Shown here piece after piece: positions 52,976-63,349 of a DNA stretch of 64,000 nucleotides (position 1 is its first letter; each line of letters begins with the position of its first letter). A program made the position numbers and the translations under genes. The DNA comes from Fragilaria crotonensis (lineage: Eukaryota; Bacillariophyta; Fragilariophyceae; Fragilariales; Fragilariaceae): positions 62,001 through 126,000 of the forward strand of contig JAKSYS010000006.1 of NCBI GenBank assembly GCA_022925895.1, read 5' to 3'. Under the pieces are notes generated by a model, which was given only the letters and a program-made list of their open reading frames with translations, had not been told where the DNA came from and made no database searches.

Positions 52976-54860
52976 TGTCAGAATAAAAATATTGAACAGT
53001 TTGTTTTGTTCTAATTTCTACGTGATAAGCAGGCATTTTTGCAAACTAAGCACAAACGGGAATGTCCCATTTGTTTTTGTGTACCAGTACCGCTTGTCTC
53101 GTAAGCATCGCCATCTCAGACATTCGTTGTCTACGGTTTCGTACAGTAGTATGATACTGTACTGCACAGCGTGCAAGTGTGCAGTCCTCCGTACTACTCC
53201 GCCTGCACGTGTCATACTCCGAGCCTCCGAGCCTCCGAGCACAAGGTACTATGATAGTACTGGCGTGCTCGAGTTCCTGTACTCATATTGAACTCCTGGT
53301 TGCGTCCGATTAAGATTTTAGAGATACTAGCTAGTGGGTACACCTCACATTTGATCGGGTGTGTACTACACAGGAAACTGGACGTACAGTACCCCAAACT
53401 GGTCGTACTCCGTACCAATACTTTTTCCCCTACAGTATGCAGTACCATGGTAGCAACGTAGGAAACTTCATGAGGTACAGTACCAGGTACTTATCATGCC
53501 CCAATATTGCAGTTCATCGCACGGTTTTTTTACAGTAGCATTTGTCAAGCAACCTGTTCACAGCAAATTCAATGAGTATTCCATCCAGTAACTTTGAATT
53601 CGTACAGTATTGTAGTTCAGTAACGTAACACACTGTCGTTTCAGACTAATTACCGTCGATTTATGTACTGTAGACCTGTAGTACATGTGACCCACGTAAC
53701 AGTGCGACAGTACCCCAGAGTGGTCATACTCCGTAACATACATAGCACCCAACACACACACGCACACACACACGCACGCACAAAGCAAATTTAAAAAGGA
53801 GTAGGATATGCATAAGAATGCAACGGGCTCAGGGCTCAGCCAAAGCCTTCAGCGTGAAAAAAATCAATACTTTTTACAGCTTCTAAGAAATGATTGTGCC
53901 GCCTTCATTGTGGTGTCAAAGCACATTCGGTGCTTTCGGCAGGCACCTTTAGCTGGCCAAACAAGATTGGCACAAATCGCATTTTGATTTGGAAGAAGTC
54001 AGCATTGGTAGTTTCTGTGTTTACTACCGAGATCAATTTCTATGTTCAGTAGAGAGAATTCTGGCAGGATTCTATCTACTCATCATGCAATCAAGTTCCA
54101 CTCACGTCACGCTATCCATTGCGGGGTAACATCAGCTTTTATAAGGGCTGCGAGTCCTTGTGCTTGCTAACATTCCGGATCAGCCAAAAAGTCTTTGGGC
54201 TTAGAATCGTCCTTGTATAACTCCTCCTTGCTGCCCTCAAGCCATTTTTGACGATTGACCCTGAGGCCTTCAGAAGCATTCTTTTGCCAGATGCTCCACC
54301 CCTGCTGCCCATTTTCTCCCCAAGAATCACAGGCAGGGCGCGAATATGGGACGCTATGTGCACCGGTATTTTGCTGGAGTACTGCGAGTACTGGCGTACC
54401 AGGTTTACGAGCAGCTGCTCGTACCTGGTATGTCCTATGCGGTGCGCGGTATTTACGTATTTACTATCATACCATGCATACTGCATACTGCATACTGTAG
54501 TACCCTCTAATGGCAATCAGGTACATACTCAGTACCAGGTACCTGGTACTTGGTACCAGGTACCGTACTCAATATTCCAGTATTGGTTTAACGGTCATGA
54601 ACTGGATTCGATTCTCTCCACCCGGCACCCGGCACCACCCGGGCACGGGGACTTCCGACTTCCGACTTCCGACAAGGGGTCCTTGTATGTACACTGTCTG
54701 ATGACTTGTACCTGCTGACTACTGGTAGAATGTAGTACTACAGTACTATGTACGTGGTTCTTGGTTGTACTGTACTGGACGAAGCATATTGTACTGTACT
54801 GTAGAGCTGTAGAGCTGTACTCGGAGTACCACGTATGCGCACTTCACTGAGAGCACCCCA
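52976..54860. other. Gene-free upstream part of the proximal duplication copy
   Basis: From about 53128 this matches 59518-60447 of the distal copy, the DNA upstream of the glycosyltransferase. It holds GTAC-rich tracts (53150-53470, 54360-54570, 54730-54830), triple GAGCCTCC units (53220-53240), a CA/CG microsatellite (53748-53783) and three CTTCCGA units (54652-54672). No gene is supported. Confidence 0.6.
53748..53783. repeat. CA-rich microsatellite
   Basis: About 17 dinucleotides, mostly CA with a few CG interruptions. Confidence 0.9.
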
Positions 54861-54966
54861 GTGTCCATTCGGGTTTTTTTCACATCCAAGTTTCCAAGTT
54901 TCCAAGTGATCGAACTAGTCGACTCGTGATTCAACTTGGATTTTGTGTTTCGTGGGACTCGTCTTT

Positions 54967-54992
54967 CGTTAACTTGGACATCCAAGTTAACG
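54967..54992. repeat. Perfect 12-bp palindrome
   Basis: CGTTAACTTGGA and its exact reverse complement are separated by two bases. It sits in the left arm of the 54861 element among many TCCAAGTT words, so it may be a transposase or replication-protein site. It is absent from the right arm. Confidence 0.85.
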
Positions 54993-55731
54993 AGATTTTT
55001 TTAGCCAAGTTCAGAAATCCAAGTTTCATAACCTGTTCTCTGTACCAGCTAATCCAGTGGGTACGACACTCATGTTCGCAATGCCAGAAAATTTTGAAAT
55101 GACCCTACTCCCCAAGCATTCAACTCTACTCGGAGGTCGGAGGAAGTAAAACTTGGGAGTTCGGAACTTCGATTCTCCTTTTGTCCGAATGGACCAAGGG
55201 TACATATATTTTAGAGGGTGGACAACGTTCGTAGACGCTGCAGTAGAGGTCGTGTTCGATGTCTCGTAAAAATCGTCCTTCCGTCATCGGCACCATCAGC
55301 ACAAGAAAATCTTGTATCACACCATGGGCAGCAATTACAACGACAACAACAGCGAAAACAACACCAGCATGGACGACAATAACCAGTACAATGCAAGGTG
55401 CGTGAAGTACTTATTTACTGCTATGAACCAGATGCTCAAGGGAGGGAGTCATGAGAAATACCAACCTGCAATGAGGCTTGTCCTTGTCGGTTGTCACCCC
55501 TGGTGCTCAATCCTCGAATCGTTCACAGGAAATTGAATTTCTCAAGCTTGCTAGCGTCTCTAAATTGCTATCCAGCTTTTCAAGATTGGGATCCTGCACA
55601 TCATGGCAACAATTGAGTGCCGTGGATGTGGGTCAGCAACCTTCAAATTTTGTCATGGCCCTGATGGTCAGCAGTTTTCAGTTTCGAGGAAGCAGCCACA
55701 CTGCTGAAATTGTTGATTTGGCCCCCCTCCC

Positions 55732-56067
55732 GTGTATGAATTGTTATTGCCAATGTCATTGTCGGGTACCAAACGAACAACAACTTTCATGGTGTTCTTG
55801 GGATCATTCATTGGTGCCATTTCATTGATTCTCATTGCATTCAGTTACTTTCAAAAAAGGCGACAAGTGCAAGGGCACAGGCGGTGTTATAGAGAATCTG
55901 GCGAAGAAGAGAGCATGAGTACACAAGATATGTTGTTACATATTCTTAGCGAGGAGTTTGATGCGGAACTTGCAGCACCAGCCACCATAGTGGCAGCGGG
56001 TTCGGTTGCTCGATCCAGCCCGCTCGGCAATCCAAATGCTCCCATTATAACGAACCATACTGATTAG
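55732..56067 (+). CDS. Small single-span membrane protein-like frame
   Basis: A frame of 111 codons inside the long-arm element: SLSGTKRTTTFMVFLGSFIG, then AISLILIAFSYFQKRRQ (one membrane span with a basic stop-transfer), then an acidic tail EESMSTQDMLLHILSEEFDA. The first residues are not a signal peptide, and cysteine-rich sequence upstream lies in other frames (ECRGCGSATFKFCHG at about 55610). It is probably a relic of a host-like gene carried by the element. Low confidence. Confidence 0.3.
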   Translation: MYELLLPMSLSGTKRTTTFMVFLGSFIGAISLILIAFSYFQKRRQVQGHRRCYRESGEEESMSTQDMLLHILSEEFDAELAAPATIVAAGSVARSSPLGNPNAPIITNHTD

Positions 56068-56205
56068 CAGTACATATATTATTGGGACGCGTCTACGTGG
56101 ATGTTATACTGTAGTGAATTGCATCATGTTAGACTACCTCTTTTTCTTGAGGTCGTTTATGAGGTATTACACTCCGTCTTTTTCGTGGGGTCGTTGGTGC
56201 AATCA

Positions 56206-56903
56206 CTAACGCACCAAGCCTAACTTGCCTTGATTGAACAAATGTTCTTTGTAACAAGCTCGATTGGCTTTGTAGAGATGCCACTTTGTAAGTAAGAGGC
56301 GACCCCCTTCAACGCTGCCATAGCGCAACTTTCGAATGGAACAACAATCATAAGCGTCAACATCATCAACAACGGAAGCGATCTTCTGCAAATCAGAACC
56401 TGTAGTGCGGCTGTTTGGATCCTGGACAATGTGCTTGAGCTCCAAGCTCACCAGGAGCTTGTCAGGGTGGCGTTCGAGGAAAGGCGCGTCGCTGTTCGGG
56501 CACTGCTTGTTCATCCAAGATGGGCCTCAACGATCCCAAAGCGGTCAAACGGCGAACTTTCTCCAATAACGACAGATTTCAGAATGGCAGCAACGAGTCT
56601 TCGTCTCCCTTTGGTGTCAGGTTCTCCAAAAAGCTTTGGCTTGTTGAGTTTGATTGCAATTGAATCCCAGAATTCTTGAGATTCGTCCGTGGTTATGGGA
56701 GGAATTGCGAGCAGGGTATCATGCGTAGCAGCCCTATCGATGTTGTCCAGATTTGTCACCCTGAAGCATTTCCATGCAGTTCGTGAGCTATCAGTTGAAT
56801 TTACTCTGGTCAGTTGGAGACCAAGCATTGAATTCGTTTTCCATGTGTTAGGCACGCCAATTTTGCAAATCCTTGCGCATCGATTCAAGTGTTTGAGATG
56901 CAT
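56206..56903 (-). pseudogene. Broken gene of unknown family within the long-arm element
   Basis: Minus-strand coding-like DNA in two main overlapping pieces (56511-56903 and 56206-56514). The first includes CKIGVPNTWKTNSMLGLQLT and LNKPKLFGEPDTKGRRRLVA; the second RHPDKLLVSLELKHIVQDPN. Composition is that of a folded protein. The gene looks broken in about two places. No transposase, integrase or other known motif is recognised. Confidence 0.45.
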
Positions 56904-57846
56904 TTATCTCGTCCCTGACGACAGTCTCATCTTGACTCTAGACCACAAAAACCGCCAAGGCTTATGAGGAGTTCATCAATGCAAACTTCCACTTCCTGGG
57001 CCTCCGGATCGTCAACTTCATTGGTGAACCTGCCTGGTAGTTACGGTTTCTGGGAACAAGCCAGCGATTCGGTTCCACCACAAGCGATGACGCCGTCAAC
57101 AACGTACTACGCCAGGTCCAACTCTTCGACGCTCCTTCGGAGACCCTTCACCGGCGGTTCGAACACGAAATTGGTCATGCCATGTTAGGGTGATTGTCGC
57201 TGTTGTTGTCGTAGTTGTCGGTGTAGTTTTTGTGATGAAAGAATTTTCTCATGCGTGATGGCACCGATGACGGAAGGACGATTTTTCCGAGACATCGAAC
57301 ATGGCCTCTGGTACTCGAGTACTCGTTGTCCACCCTCTAAAATATATGTACCCTTGGAATGGACGCTGCATCGACCAAGCATAAATCGAACCCAAATTCG
57401 ACTAGTTCGAGCACTTGGAAACTTGGAAACTTGGAAACTTGGATGTGCAAAAAATCCGAATGGACACGCCAATATTTTTTTCATAAACGACAGCATGCCA
57501 ATGCTGTCATTGCTCAAGCGTTGGTGTGACTTTTGCTTTTGCCCACCAACCACCTTCAGTAGCTTGTATGTCATCATTTCTGAGGAGCCCATACGAACAG
57601 CTCACAACCGAGTGTCAATACTCTGCACTCTTGTGGCAATACTGTCAATGGGAATTGCCGCCCTTGCACGCTGAAGGTGTGTGACTCGTCATTTGTAGTT
57701 TATATACGTTCAGAATCGTAGAACTACAGTACTGCACTCAGGCCGTGCATGTACAATAATGAAACACTCAAAAAGTTGCCAGCTAGCTTATGACGCTCGA
57801 TCCTTTGGTGAAGGACTTACTACTCTAGAGTATACCATAAAACGCA

Positions 57847-58126
57847 GACATTGGTACAAACTCCAGTAATGGAGATGCGGAGAGAGTCATTGACCCGGAG
57901 AAGAGAACACAGGCTTTCAATGCTCCGAAGCAGATGTCCAAGATAGAAAAGCTGATCGAGGAAGCTGAAGCAAGAATAGCAGCTATTGATGCTGTAATGT
58001 ATGCCAATGGCAGTGATGTTGGCAAAAAACCGACCTCGCGGCAAAACGTGAGGCGCAAGAGAACAAAGTTAGCGAGTTGATGGAGGAGTGGGAGGAGCTT
58101 GAGCAGATACTCGCCACCCTAGTTTA
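57847..58126 (+). pseudogene. ABC-F 3'-end fragment
   Basis: Copies the last about 95 codons of the plastid ABC-F gene (IGTNSSNGDAERVIDPEKR; IEKLIEEAEARIAAIDA) plus its stop and 3' flank. It has no ATPase domains, start or promoter. A small change near 58024 (GGCAAAAAACCGACC against GGCAAACTAACCGACC) shifts the frame, so it has decayed freely. It exists only because the duplication breakpoint lies inside the ABC-F gene. Confidence 0.92.
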
Positions 58127-58267
58127 ATTGTCTTTGTAGGTGCTATTTGGTCTAGTCTGAAGTTGTTTTATTATTGTACATCTTCTCAGTTCAAACACGG
58201 TGAGCTTGTTGACGTCAGCACGAGTTTGTTCACCACTTGGTCGCTTTACTCGCAATAGCAAAGGTAA

Positions 58268-59428
58268 TCAGAGGAGTGTGACATCGAAATGTCGTTGTGC
58301 AGCTGTCGTATTTAAGTACAACTCGGAGTAGTAGTCGGTGTACAGACTCGCCATTTTCATTTTGTCACTAGGGTCCAGACAGAAATGGGCGACGAAGCAG
58401 TTGGATTTTTTATTAAAGTGAGACAAGCACCAATCGTTGTGTCCCAACGTTATGTCCATTTCTTCTTGGTTGGGCTGCGGCGCCACTTGTATATACGATG
58501 CGATGGTATCGTTGGCGTGGACCAAGAATTCGGCACGATCCTGCTCCCACGGCCAATCTGTTCGAAAACGGTACCGAAGGTTTGTTTTGTTGTTGGGAGT
58601 GAACTCTTCAGTTTCATAGGGGTCCAAAGCCGACTGCCACCATCGTTCCAATACTTGTGCGGCCCTTGGAGAGCTGTACCAAACTACAGTACCTGTATTC
58701 AAACAGTAGAAGTACGGACTTGGTTTAATGACGGAGTCACACCACCAGCTGTGACCTTCTTGATTGAACACAAATGGCCGTTCGAGTATATCCCAATGGA
58801 GCTGTTGCTGCTTGGTGGTACTTGTCATGTTCACAAGCAGATTGTTCAGAGGCAAGTGGGCAAAAGGTTTGGCGATGACTGCATCGGAATCAATGTAGAT
58901 AAAAAAGTCCACATTGCCCAGGTCGCGCTGCGCTCGTCGCATCGCCTTGACTTTGCACCAAACAGGGTTCAGTTCCAGTCTGGTCGTCCTGTTTAGATAG
59001 CTTGAATTTGATACATGGAGACAGTTGCTTGTTGTTGTCTTGTTGATGGAATAGTATACGAATTGGTGACCGTGTCTTTTGCAGTATGCTGAATTCCATT
59101 GGGCGGAAGCGAACCAATACGTTCCATTCTGAACGTCTCTACTATCATACATGATCACGGCAATGCGAGACTTATCAAGTAGGTTGATATCGAGATGATT
59201 GTTATCACGATGATGTTGGTGGATCATGTTGATCGGTATTGTTTCGTTCGCAGTCTCATTCGCTGCCGCAGTTGACACCTCCAGGGCGTGTTCAGCTCGA
59301 GTACCTTTCTCGATCTGATGATAATTCCAATTCACAGGAAACAACGTGACTCTCGCTAAAAGACTCGCGACCACCACAAAGAAAACACACCGATTGCGAT
59401 TAACATTAGCTCCACTTTTCAGGCTCAT
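58268..59428 (-). CDS. GT34-like type II glycosyltransferase (intact copy)
   Basis: 386 residues from the Met at 59428; the frame is open to an ATG at 59500, but MSLKSGANVNRNRCVFFVVV is the natural start, with a short basic cytosolic tail and a signal anchor (VFFVVVASLLARVTLFPV). The lumenal domain contains IAVIMYDSRDVQNGTYW, SAYCKRHGHQFVYYSIN, NPVWCKVKAMRRAQRDLGNV and DFFIYIDSDAVIAKPFA (DxD-type metal/UDP-sugar motif), then FVFNQEGHSWWC, YFYCLNTGTVVWYSS, and a terminal CFVAHFCLDPSDKMKM. This is the GMA12/MNN10 (GT34) layout of Golgi alpha-galactosyl/xylosyl/mannosyl-transferases. Many N-x-S/T sequons are present. The donor and acceptor are unknown. Its sister at 41653 is truncated, so this is the only functional copy in the window. 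Confidence 0.85.
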   Translation of the reverse strand: MSLKSGANVNRNRCVFFVVVASLLARVTLFPVNWNYHQIEKGTRAEHALEVSTAAANETANETIPINMIHQHHRDNNHLDINLLDKSRIAVIMYDSRDVQNGTYWFASAQWNSAYCKRHGHQFVYYSINKTTTSNCLHVSNSSYLNRTTRLELNPVWCKVKAMRRAQRDLGNVDFFIYIDSDAVIAKPFAHLPLNNLLVNMTSTTKQQQLHWDILERPFVFNQEGHSWWCDSVIKPSPYFYCLNTGTVVWYSSPRAAQVLERWWQSALDPYETEEFTPNNKTNLRYRFRTDWPWEQDRAEFLVHANDTIASYIQVAPQPNQEEMDITLGHNDWCLSHFNKKSNCFVAHFCLDPSDKMKMASLYTDYYSELYLNTTAAQRHFDVTLL

Positions 59429-59500
59429 GAGTGTGGAGGCTGGAACCACGGATACCAGCGTTCGAATGAGGTCATGTTCAAAGTGACAAGAGCAATGCAC

Positions 59501-60898
59501 TTGGACGATGGTCTCACGCGTTGTTGTCTACTGTATCTACTGTAGTACGATACTGCACTGCACAATGTGCGAGTGTGCAGTCCTCCATAATCCATATATT
59601 CACATGCATATCTCATGCTCCGAGCTCCGAGTTCGTGGTTTGGTCCGATTAGAGATTTTAGAACGCAACGGGATCAGTCAAAGCCTTCGTGTGGAGGCAA
59701 ATGCAACACTTCTAACCGTCTCTAAGAAATGATTGTGCCGCCTAGTGGTGTCAAAGCACAGTCGGTGCTTTCGGCAGCCATCCTAAGCTGGCCTAACAAG
59801 ATTGGCACAAATCACATTTCTTTATTTATTTGGATATGTCAGCACTAGCTACTAGGTAGTCCCTCTGCTTACTACCAAGTATTTGATCAATTTCGATGTT
59901 CAGTGTTCAATAGAGAGAATTCAGGCAGGATTCCATCTATACGCAATCCAAGTTTCACTCACTGAACGCTATTCATTGCGGGGTATCACCACCTTTGTAA
60001 GGGCTAAGTGACCTCGTACTGCTAGCATTTTGGATCAGCCAAAAAAGTCTTTGGGCTTAGAATAGCCCTTGTATAACTACTTGCTGCCTTCAAGCCATTT
60101 TTGCTGATTGACCCTGACATGCCTTCAGAAACATTCTTTCGCCAGACTTCCACGCGTAGCCCATTTGCTTCTCCCAAGAAATACACAACAGACCGCGAAC
60201 ATGGGCCAAGCATATTTGCCGTGGTGCTTTACTGGAGTACTCTGAGGATCTGGTACGCCAGTACCAGGTTTTACGAGTTGCCGCTCGTACGTCATATGAT
60301 ACACGCGGTGGACTCGGGCCTCCCGACTCCCGACCCAGGTGCATCTGGTACACATGCTACGGGTATGATATCATACTGTGCCTGTTTGTCGTATCCGTAC
60401 TACATACTAGTGAGCTGTAGAGCTGTACCAAGGCGTATGCGCACTTCGTACAAGCATGCCAATGCTGTCATTGCTCAAAGCGTTGGTGTGACTTCTGCGT
60501 TTGCCCACCAGCCACCTTCAGTAGATTGTATGTTATCATTTCTGAGTAGCCCATATGAACATCTCACAACCGAGTGTCAATACTCTGCACTCTTGTGGCA
60601 ATACTGTCAATTGGAATTGCCGCCCTTGCACGCTTAAGGTGTTGGACTCGTCATTTGTAGCTTTTACACGTTCATAACTGTAGAACTACAGTACAATACT
60701 GCGCTCAGGTCGTGCACGTACAATATTGAAACACTCAAAAAAGTTGCCGCCTAGCTTATGACGCTTGATCCTTTGGTGAAGGACTTACTACTCTAGAGTA
60801 TACCATAAACCGCAAACAGCTAAAACCTTTAGACCAGATGCGCTTGTCGTTTCCACCACACAGCCATGATCATCCTGGGATCTCATATCATCACGTTC
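59501..60898. other. Upstream DNA of the intact glycosyltransferase
   Basis: Mostly the distal duplicate of 53128-54855 and 57484-57846. GTAC-rich tracts lie at 59530-59560 and 60230-60430. No gene is supported; the GT34 promoter should lie in the first few hundred bases. Confidence 0.5.
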
Positions 60899-61477
60899 TT
60901 AAAGAATAATCCTAGAACCAGCATCTCCTTCATCTGCACCATCAACCTTATCATCGGACAAATCAACATCCACCGAGTCGCCCTCCTCCGTGCCATTTCC
61001 AGCGGCAAGTGACGATCCGTCCGCGTCGAGGACTCCAACTTCGACAGCGCGCGGGGCGGCCTTGGCTGATTTCCTCGTCCAGAGGAAAACCCCAACAAAT
61101 CCACCGACCAGAACAAGGATGGTAATGGCAATGCCAGCCTTGCCTCCAGCAGAAAGACCGGTGGATGTTGTGGACGAAGGGGCGACAAAGCTCTTGTCCC
61201 CAGCACGATCCTTGTGGTCTTTGAGGTCAACGTCAGGACCAAAGTCGTCGTCCACTCCACCACGAGTTGGGGACGGCTTGGGTGTAGGTGAGACGTTCTT
61301 ACGGTGCGTAGGGCGGTGTGTTGTGGGCGAGAAGGTATCAGGCTCTATAGGCGCGATAGGCGCAGACGTGGGTTTGTGCGTGGGTTTGTGAGTGGGTTTG
61401 TGGGTGGGTTTGTGGGTGGGTTGAGCGGTAGTGGTTGCAATCAGCGTCAATAACAGGAAAAGCAGGATGGACTTCAT
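60899..61477 (-). CDS. Small type I membrane protein with PTHK repeats
   Basis: 192 residues. Signal peptide MKSILLFLLLTLIATTTAQ, then four perfect PTHK units, coded by a GGGTTTGTGGGT-type tandem repeat at 61368-61425, and a Pro/Thr/Ser-rich stalk (TFSPTTHRPTHRK; SPTPKPSPTR). One membrane span, AGIAITILVLVGGFVGVFLW, is followed by the basic stop-transfer TRKSAK. The cytosolic tail is acidic (DSVDVDLSDDKVDGADEGD). The design resembles small diatom surface or silica-associated proteins and is similar in plan to the larger 20622 protein. Function unknown. The start ATG is the first in frame. Confidence 0.8.
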   Translation of the reverse strand: MKSILLFLLLTLIATTTAQPTHKPTHKPTHKPTHKPTSAPIAPIEPDTFSPTTHRPTHRKNVSPTPKPSPTRGGVDDDFGPDVDLKDHKDRAGDKSFVAPSSTTSTGLSAGGKAGIAITILVLVGGFVGVFLWTRKSAKAAPRAVEVGVLDADGSSLAAGNGTEEGDSVDVDLSDDKVDGADEGDAGSRIIL

Positions 61478-63349
61478 GTTGAGATTCGTTCGAAGAGACC
61501 TTGATGAAATGAAATGCGCGCTGTTGGTGGGTATAAAATAAAAATGACAGACCTCGTTCGAAAAACGAGGGAAAGTGAAGAGGATAATTCACCCCCAACC
61601 CCTGACCCAGGTCAGGTTGGATTCGTATCTACGTCTCTTTATAAAACTAATGATGATGTCAAGTACCAGAAGTTGACCGTAACTTGGATAGTTCCAGTAC
61701 CAACGAAACATGAATCAAAGAGCTCATAACGTCGACAGTTAACCGTACGACCTCATCATACGATGCATACGCTATGGATTTTAAGGTGGGCACGTCTCAG
61801 TCCTGTCCAACGTTTCTCGAATAAAATTTCCACTGTAGGCACGATTTATATTACCATGACCAGGTACGAGTACGAGTACCGGGACCTGTGTGGGCTTGTA
61901 TGTTCATCATATATGCATAAGCTGAACGAGTCTTACTGTCAACTGTCAACTAGTAGGTCCGGCTGGCTGTAATCACTATGCAACTGGAGCGAAGACAGCT
62001 AGATTTCTCGATGTGCAGACCCTTCCCGGATGGCTGAGGTGGACTGGCCTGGCGGTCTGCGACCGGTGTGCAGCAGGGACGTTGGCAACTGGTTTTTTTC
62101 TTGGGCGATACCTACTGTATATGACACAGGGAAGCGCAACAATCTATTGTATGTATGCATACAGTTTATTGCAATACATTGTTACCAAGAATTGGTCCAT
62201 GCAGCAAGAACAATATATTGTATTGGCGTTTCCAACAATAGCAATATATTGTGATAGTAGTCCTTTTTAATTCCACTCTCAGTACCACCACGTGATTAGG
62301 GTCGTGATTATCCGACGAGCGTACATATAACAAAATGAACCCATAGTGAAACTGGATTCTTGTAAAATTCAAATGGGCTAATGGGCAAATTAAATGGGTC
62401 ATGTCATGTGGTCATTTGTTCATCATGCACCTGCACCATAAATTCTCACTCCATTTGTTGTCAGTTGAACTGTTCCTTTGTCCAGCATCCTACTTCTCCA
62501 CACACTTTTAAGCCTCATGGCTTGAAGAAAATGGTGAAGACCTGATTATTAGTAGTAGTTTCCATTTTGTTTTACTTCTCCATTTTTCACTCTTGTTTCT
62601 GGCCTCCTGGTCAGGCATCCAAGACAAAGGCAAACACCAAATGACGCCCTATGAGTAATCAGACAATTGTCAGAATGAGTTTCTCAGCTGCTGGCAGCGG
62701 TTTGTTAACCTAAAGCTGGAAGTGGCTGGTGTGTGGAGGAGAATACCAATGATCATGATAATGTCAGTGTCATTGACAACCTTGGTACTGCTGTAGAGTA
62801 AATTGACCCTGGGTGGCTTGTGATGATTTATACTTATATTTATACGGCGTAGAGCTTTGTTCTATACGCCAGGGTCCCCTGTATGATACGACAATATGTC
62901 ATGCAGCACCTTTGACGTTATGAACGTGGGTTATATACGAATAGTGCTCCTCGTCACCTCGTCGCATACTCAACCGGCAGGCCGTCCGGCCGAGTAAACT
63001 ACCGGTATATTGATGCAGTTGGATTCGCACAACGCACCAAACTCGCTGGAACAAGAGACTGTACCTGTAGCACCTCCTACCTGGTACTACTTCCCTGGTG
63101 CCAGTATAGTCAGTGGATTGACCAAGGACCAAGTGTAGACGCAGAACCATGAGCACGCGACACGTCTCATCAATTGATTCACCAGCACATTTCCTAGTGT
63201 TGAGTGTACTTGCTTAGAGTGCAAAGGCAGTAGCAAGACGCAGGCCACAAGACAAGGAGCCTCACTGGAGTGATTTGTGAATCGACGGAAGTGGGACGTT
63301 ATTCAGGATTGCAGAGAAACACAACGACGGTGGTGAACCAAACAACACC
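61478..63349. other. 1.9-kb gene-free interval
   Basis: No supported gene on either strand. It includes ACGAGTACGAGTACC (about 61865), a segment similar to 43455-43490 near 61990-62030, three AATATATTGT words at 62100-62255, and AT-rich DNA to 62900. The last 110 bp should be the 5' UTR and promoter of the J-domain gene. Confidence 0.45.

Larger units (their letters stand above)
54861..57467. mobile_element. Unclassified element with long inverted arms, 2.6 kb
   Basis: It begins GTGTCCATTCGGGTTTTTTT and ends with the inverted equivalent. The left arm extends to about 55360 and the right arm from about 57190, sharing a TCCAAGTT tandem repeat, GAACTAGTCGA, GGGTACATATATTTTAGAGG and GATGTCTCG.AAAAATCGTC. 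The left arm has about 210 extra bases carrying a perfect palindrome. The distal copy of the host duplication lacks this whole block, so it is an insertion. No target duplication is seen. The interior holds a broken minus-strand gene and a small plus-strand frame with a membrane span. There is no recognisable transposase. It is old enough to be broken in a few places. Confidence 0.65.
41231..57846. repeat. Proximal copy of a tandem segmental duplication, inflated by insertions
   Basis: Sequence from GACATTGGTACAAACTCCAG at 41231 recurs from 57847. Homologous blocks are 41231-42304 with 57847-58918, about 53128-54855 with about 59518-60447, and about 57484-57846 with about 60450-60814. Order and orientation are the same in both, so one unit of about 3 kb was duplicated in tandem. 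This copy is interrupted twice: 42305-53127 (which also lost about 600 bp of the glycosyltransferase) and 54861-57480. Confidence 0.85.
57847..60814. repeat. Distal, uninterrupted copy of the tandem duplication
   Basis: 2,968 bp directly abutting the proximal copy. The junction at 57846/57847 joins TACCATAAAACGCA (right end of the unit, also at 60800-60814) to GACATTGGTACAAACTCC (left end, also at 41231). Shared sequence is highly similar, with scattered substitutions and small indels. Confidence 0.88.

Noticed and set aside
54967-54992. Transcription terminator
   Set aside because: The palindrome is not next to the 3' end of any supported gene and lies in the arm of a mobile element. Nuclear genes do not use such terminators.
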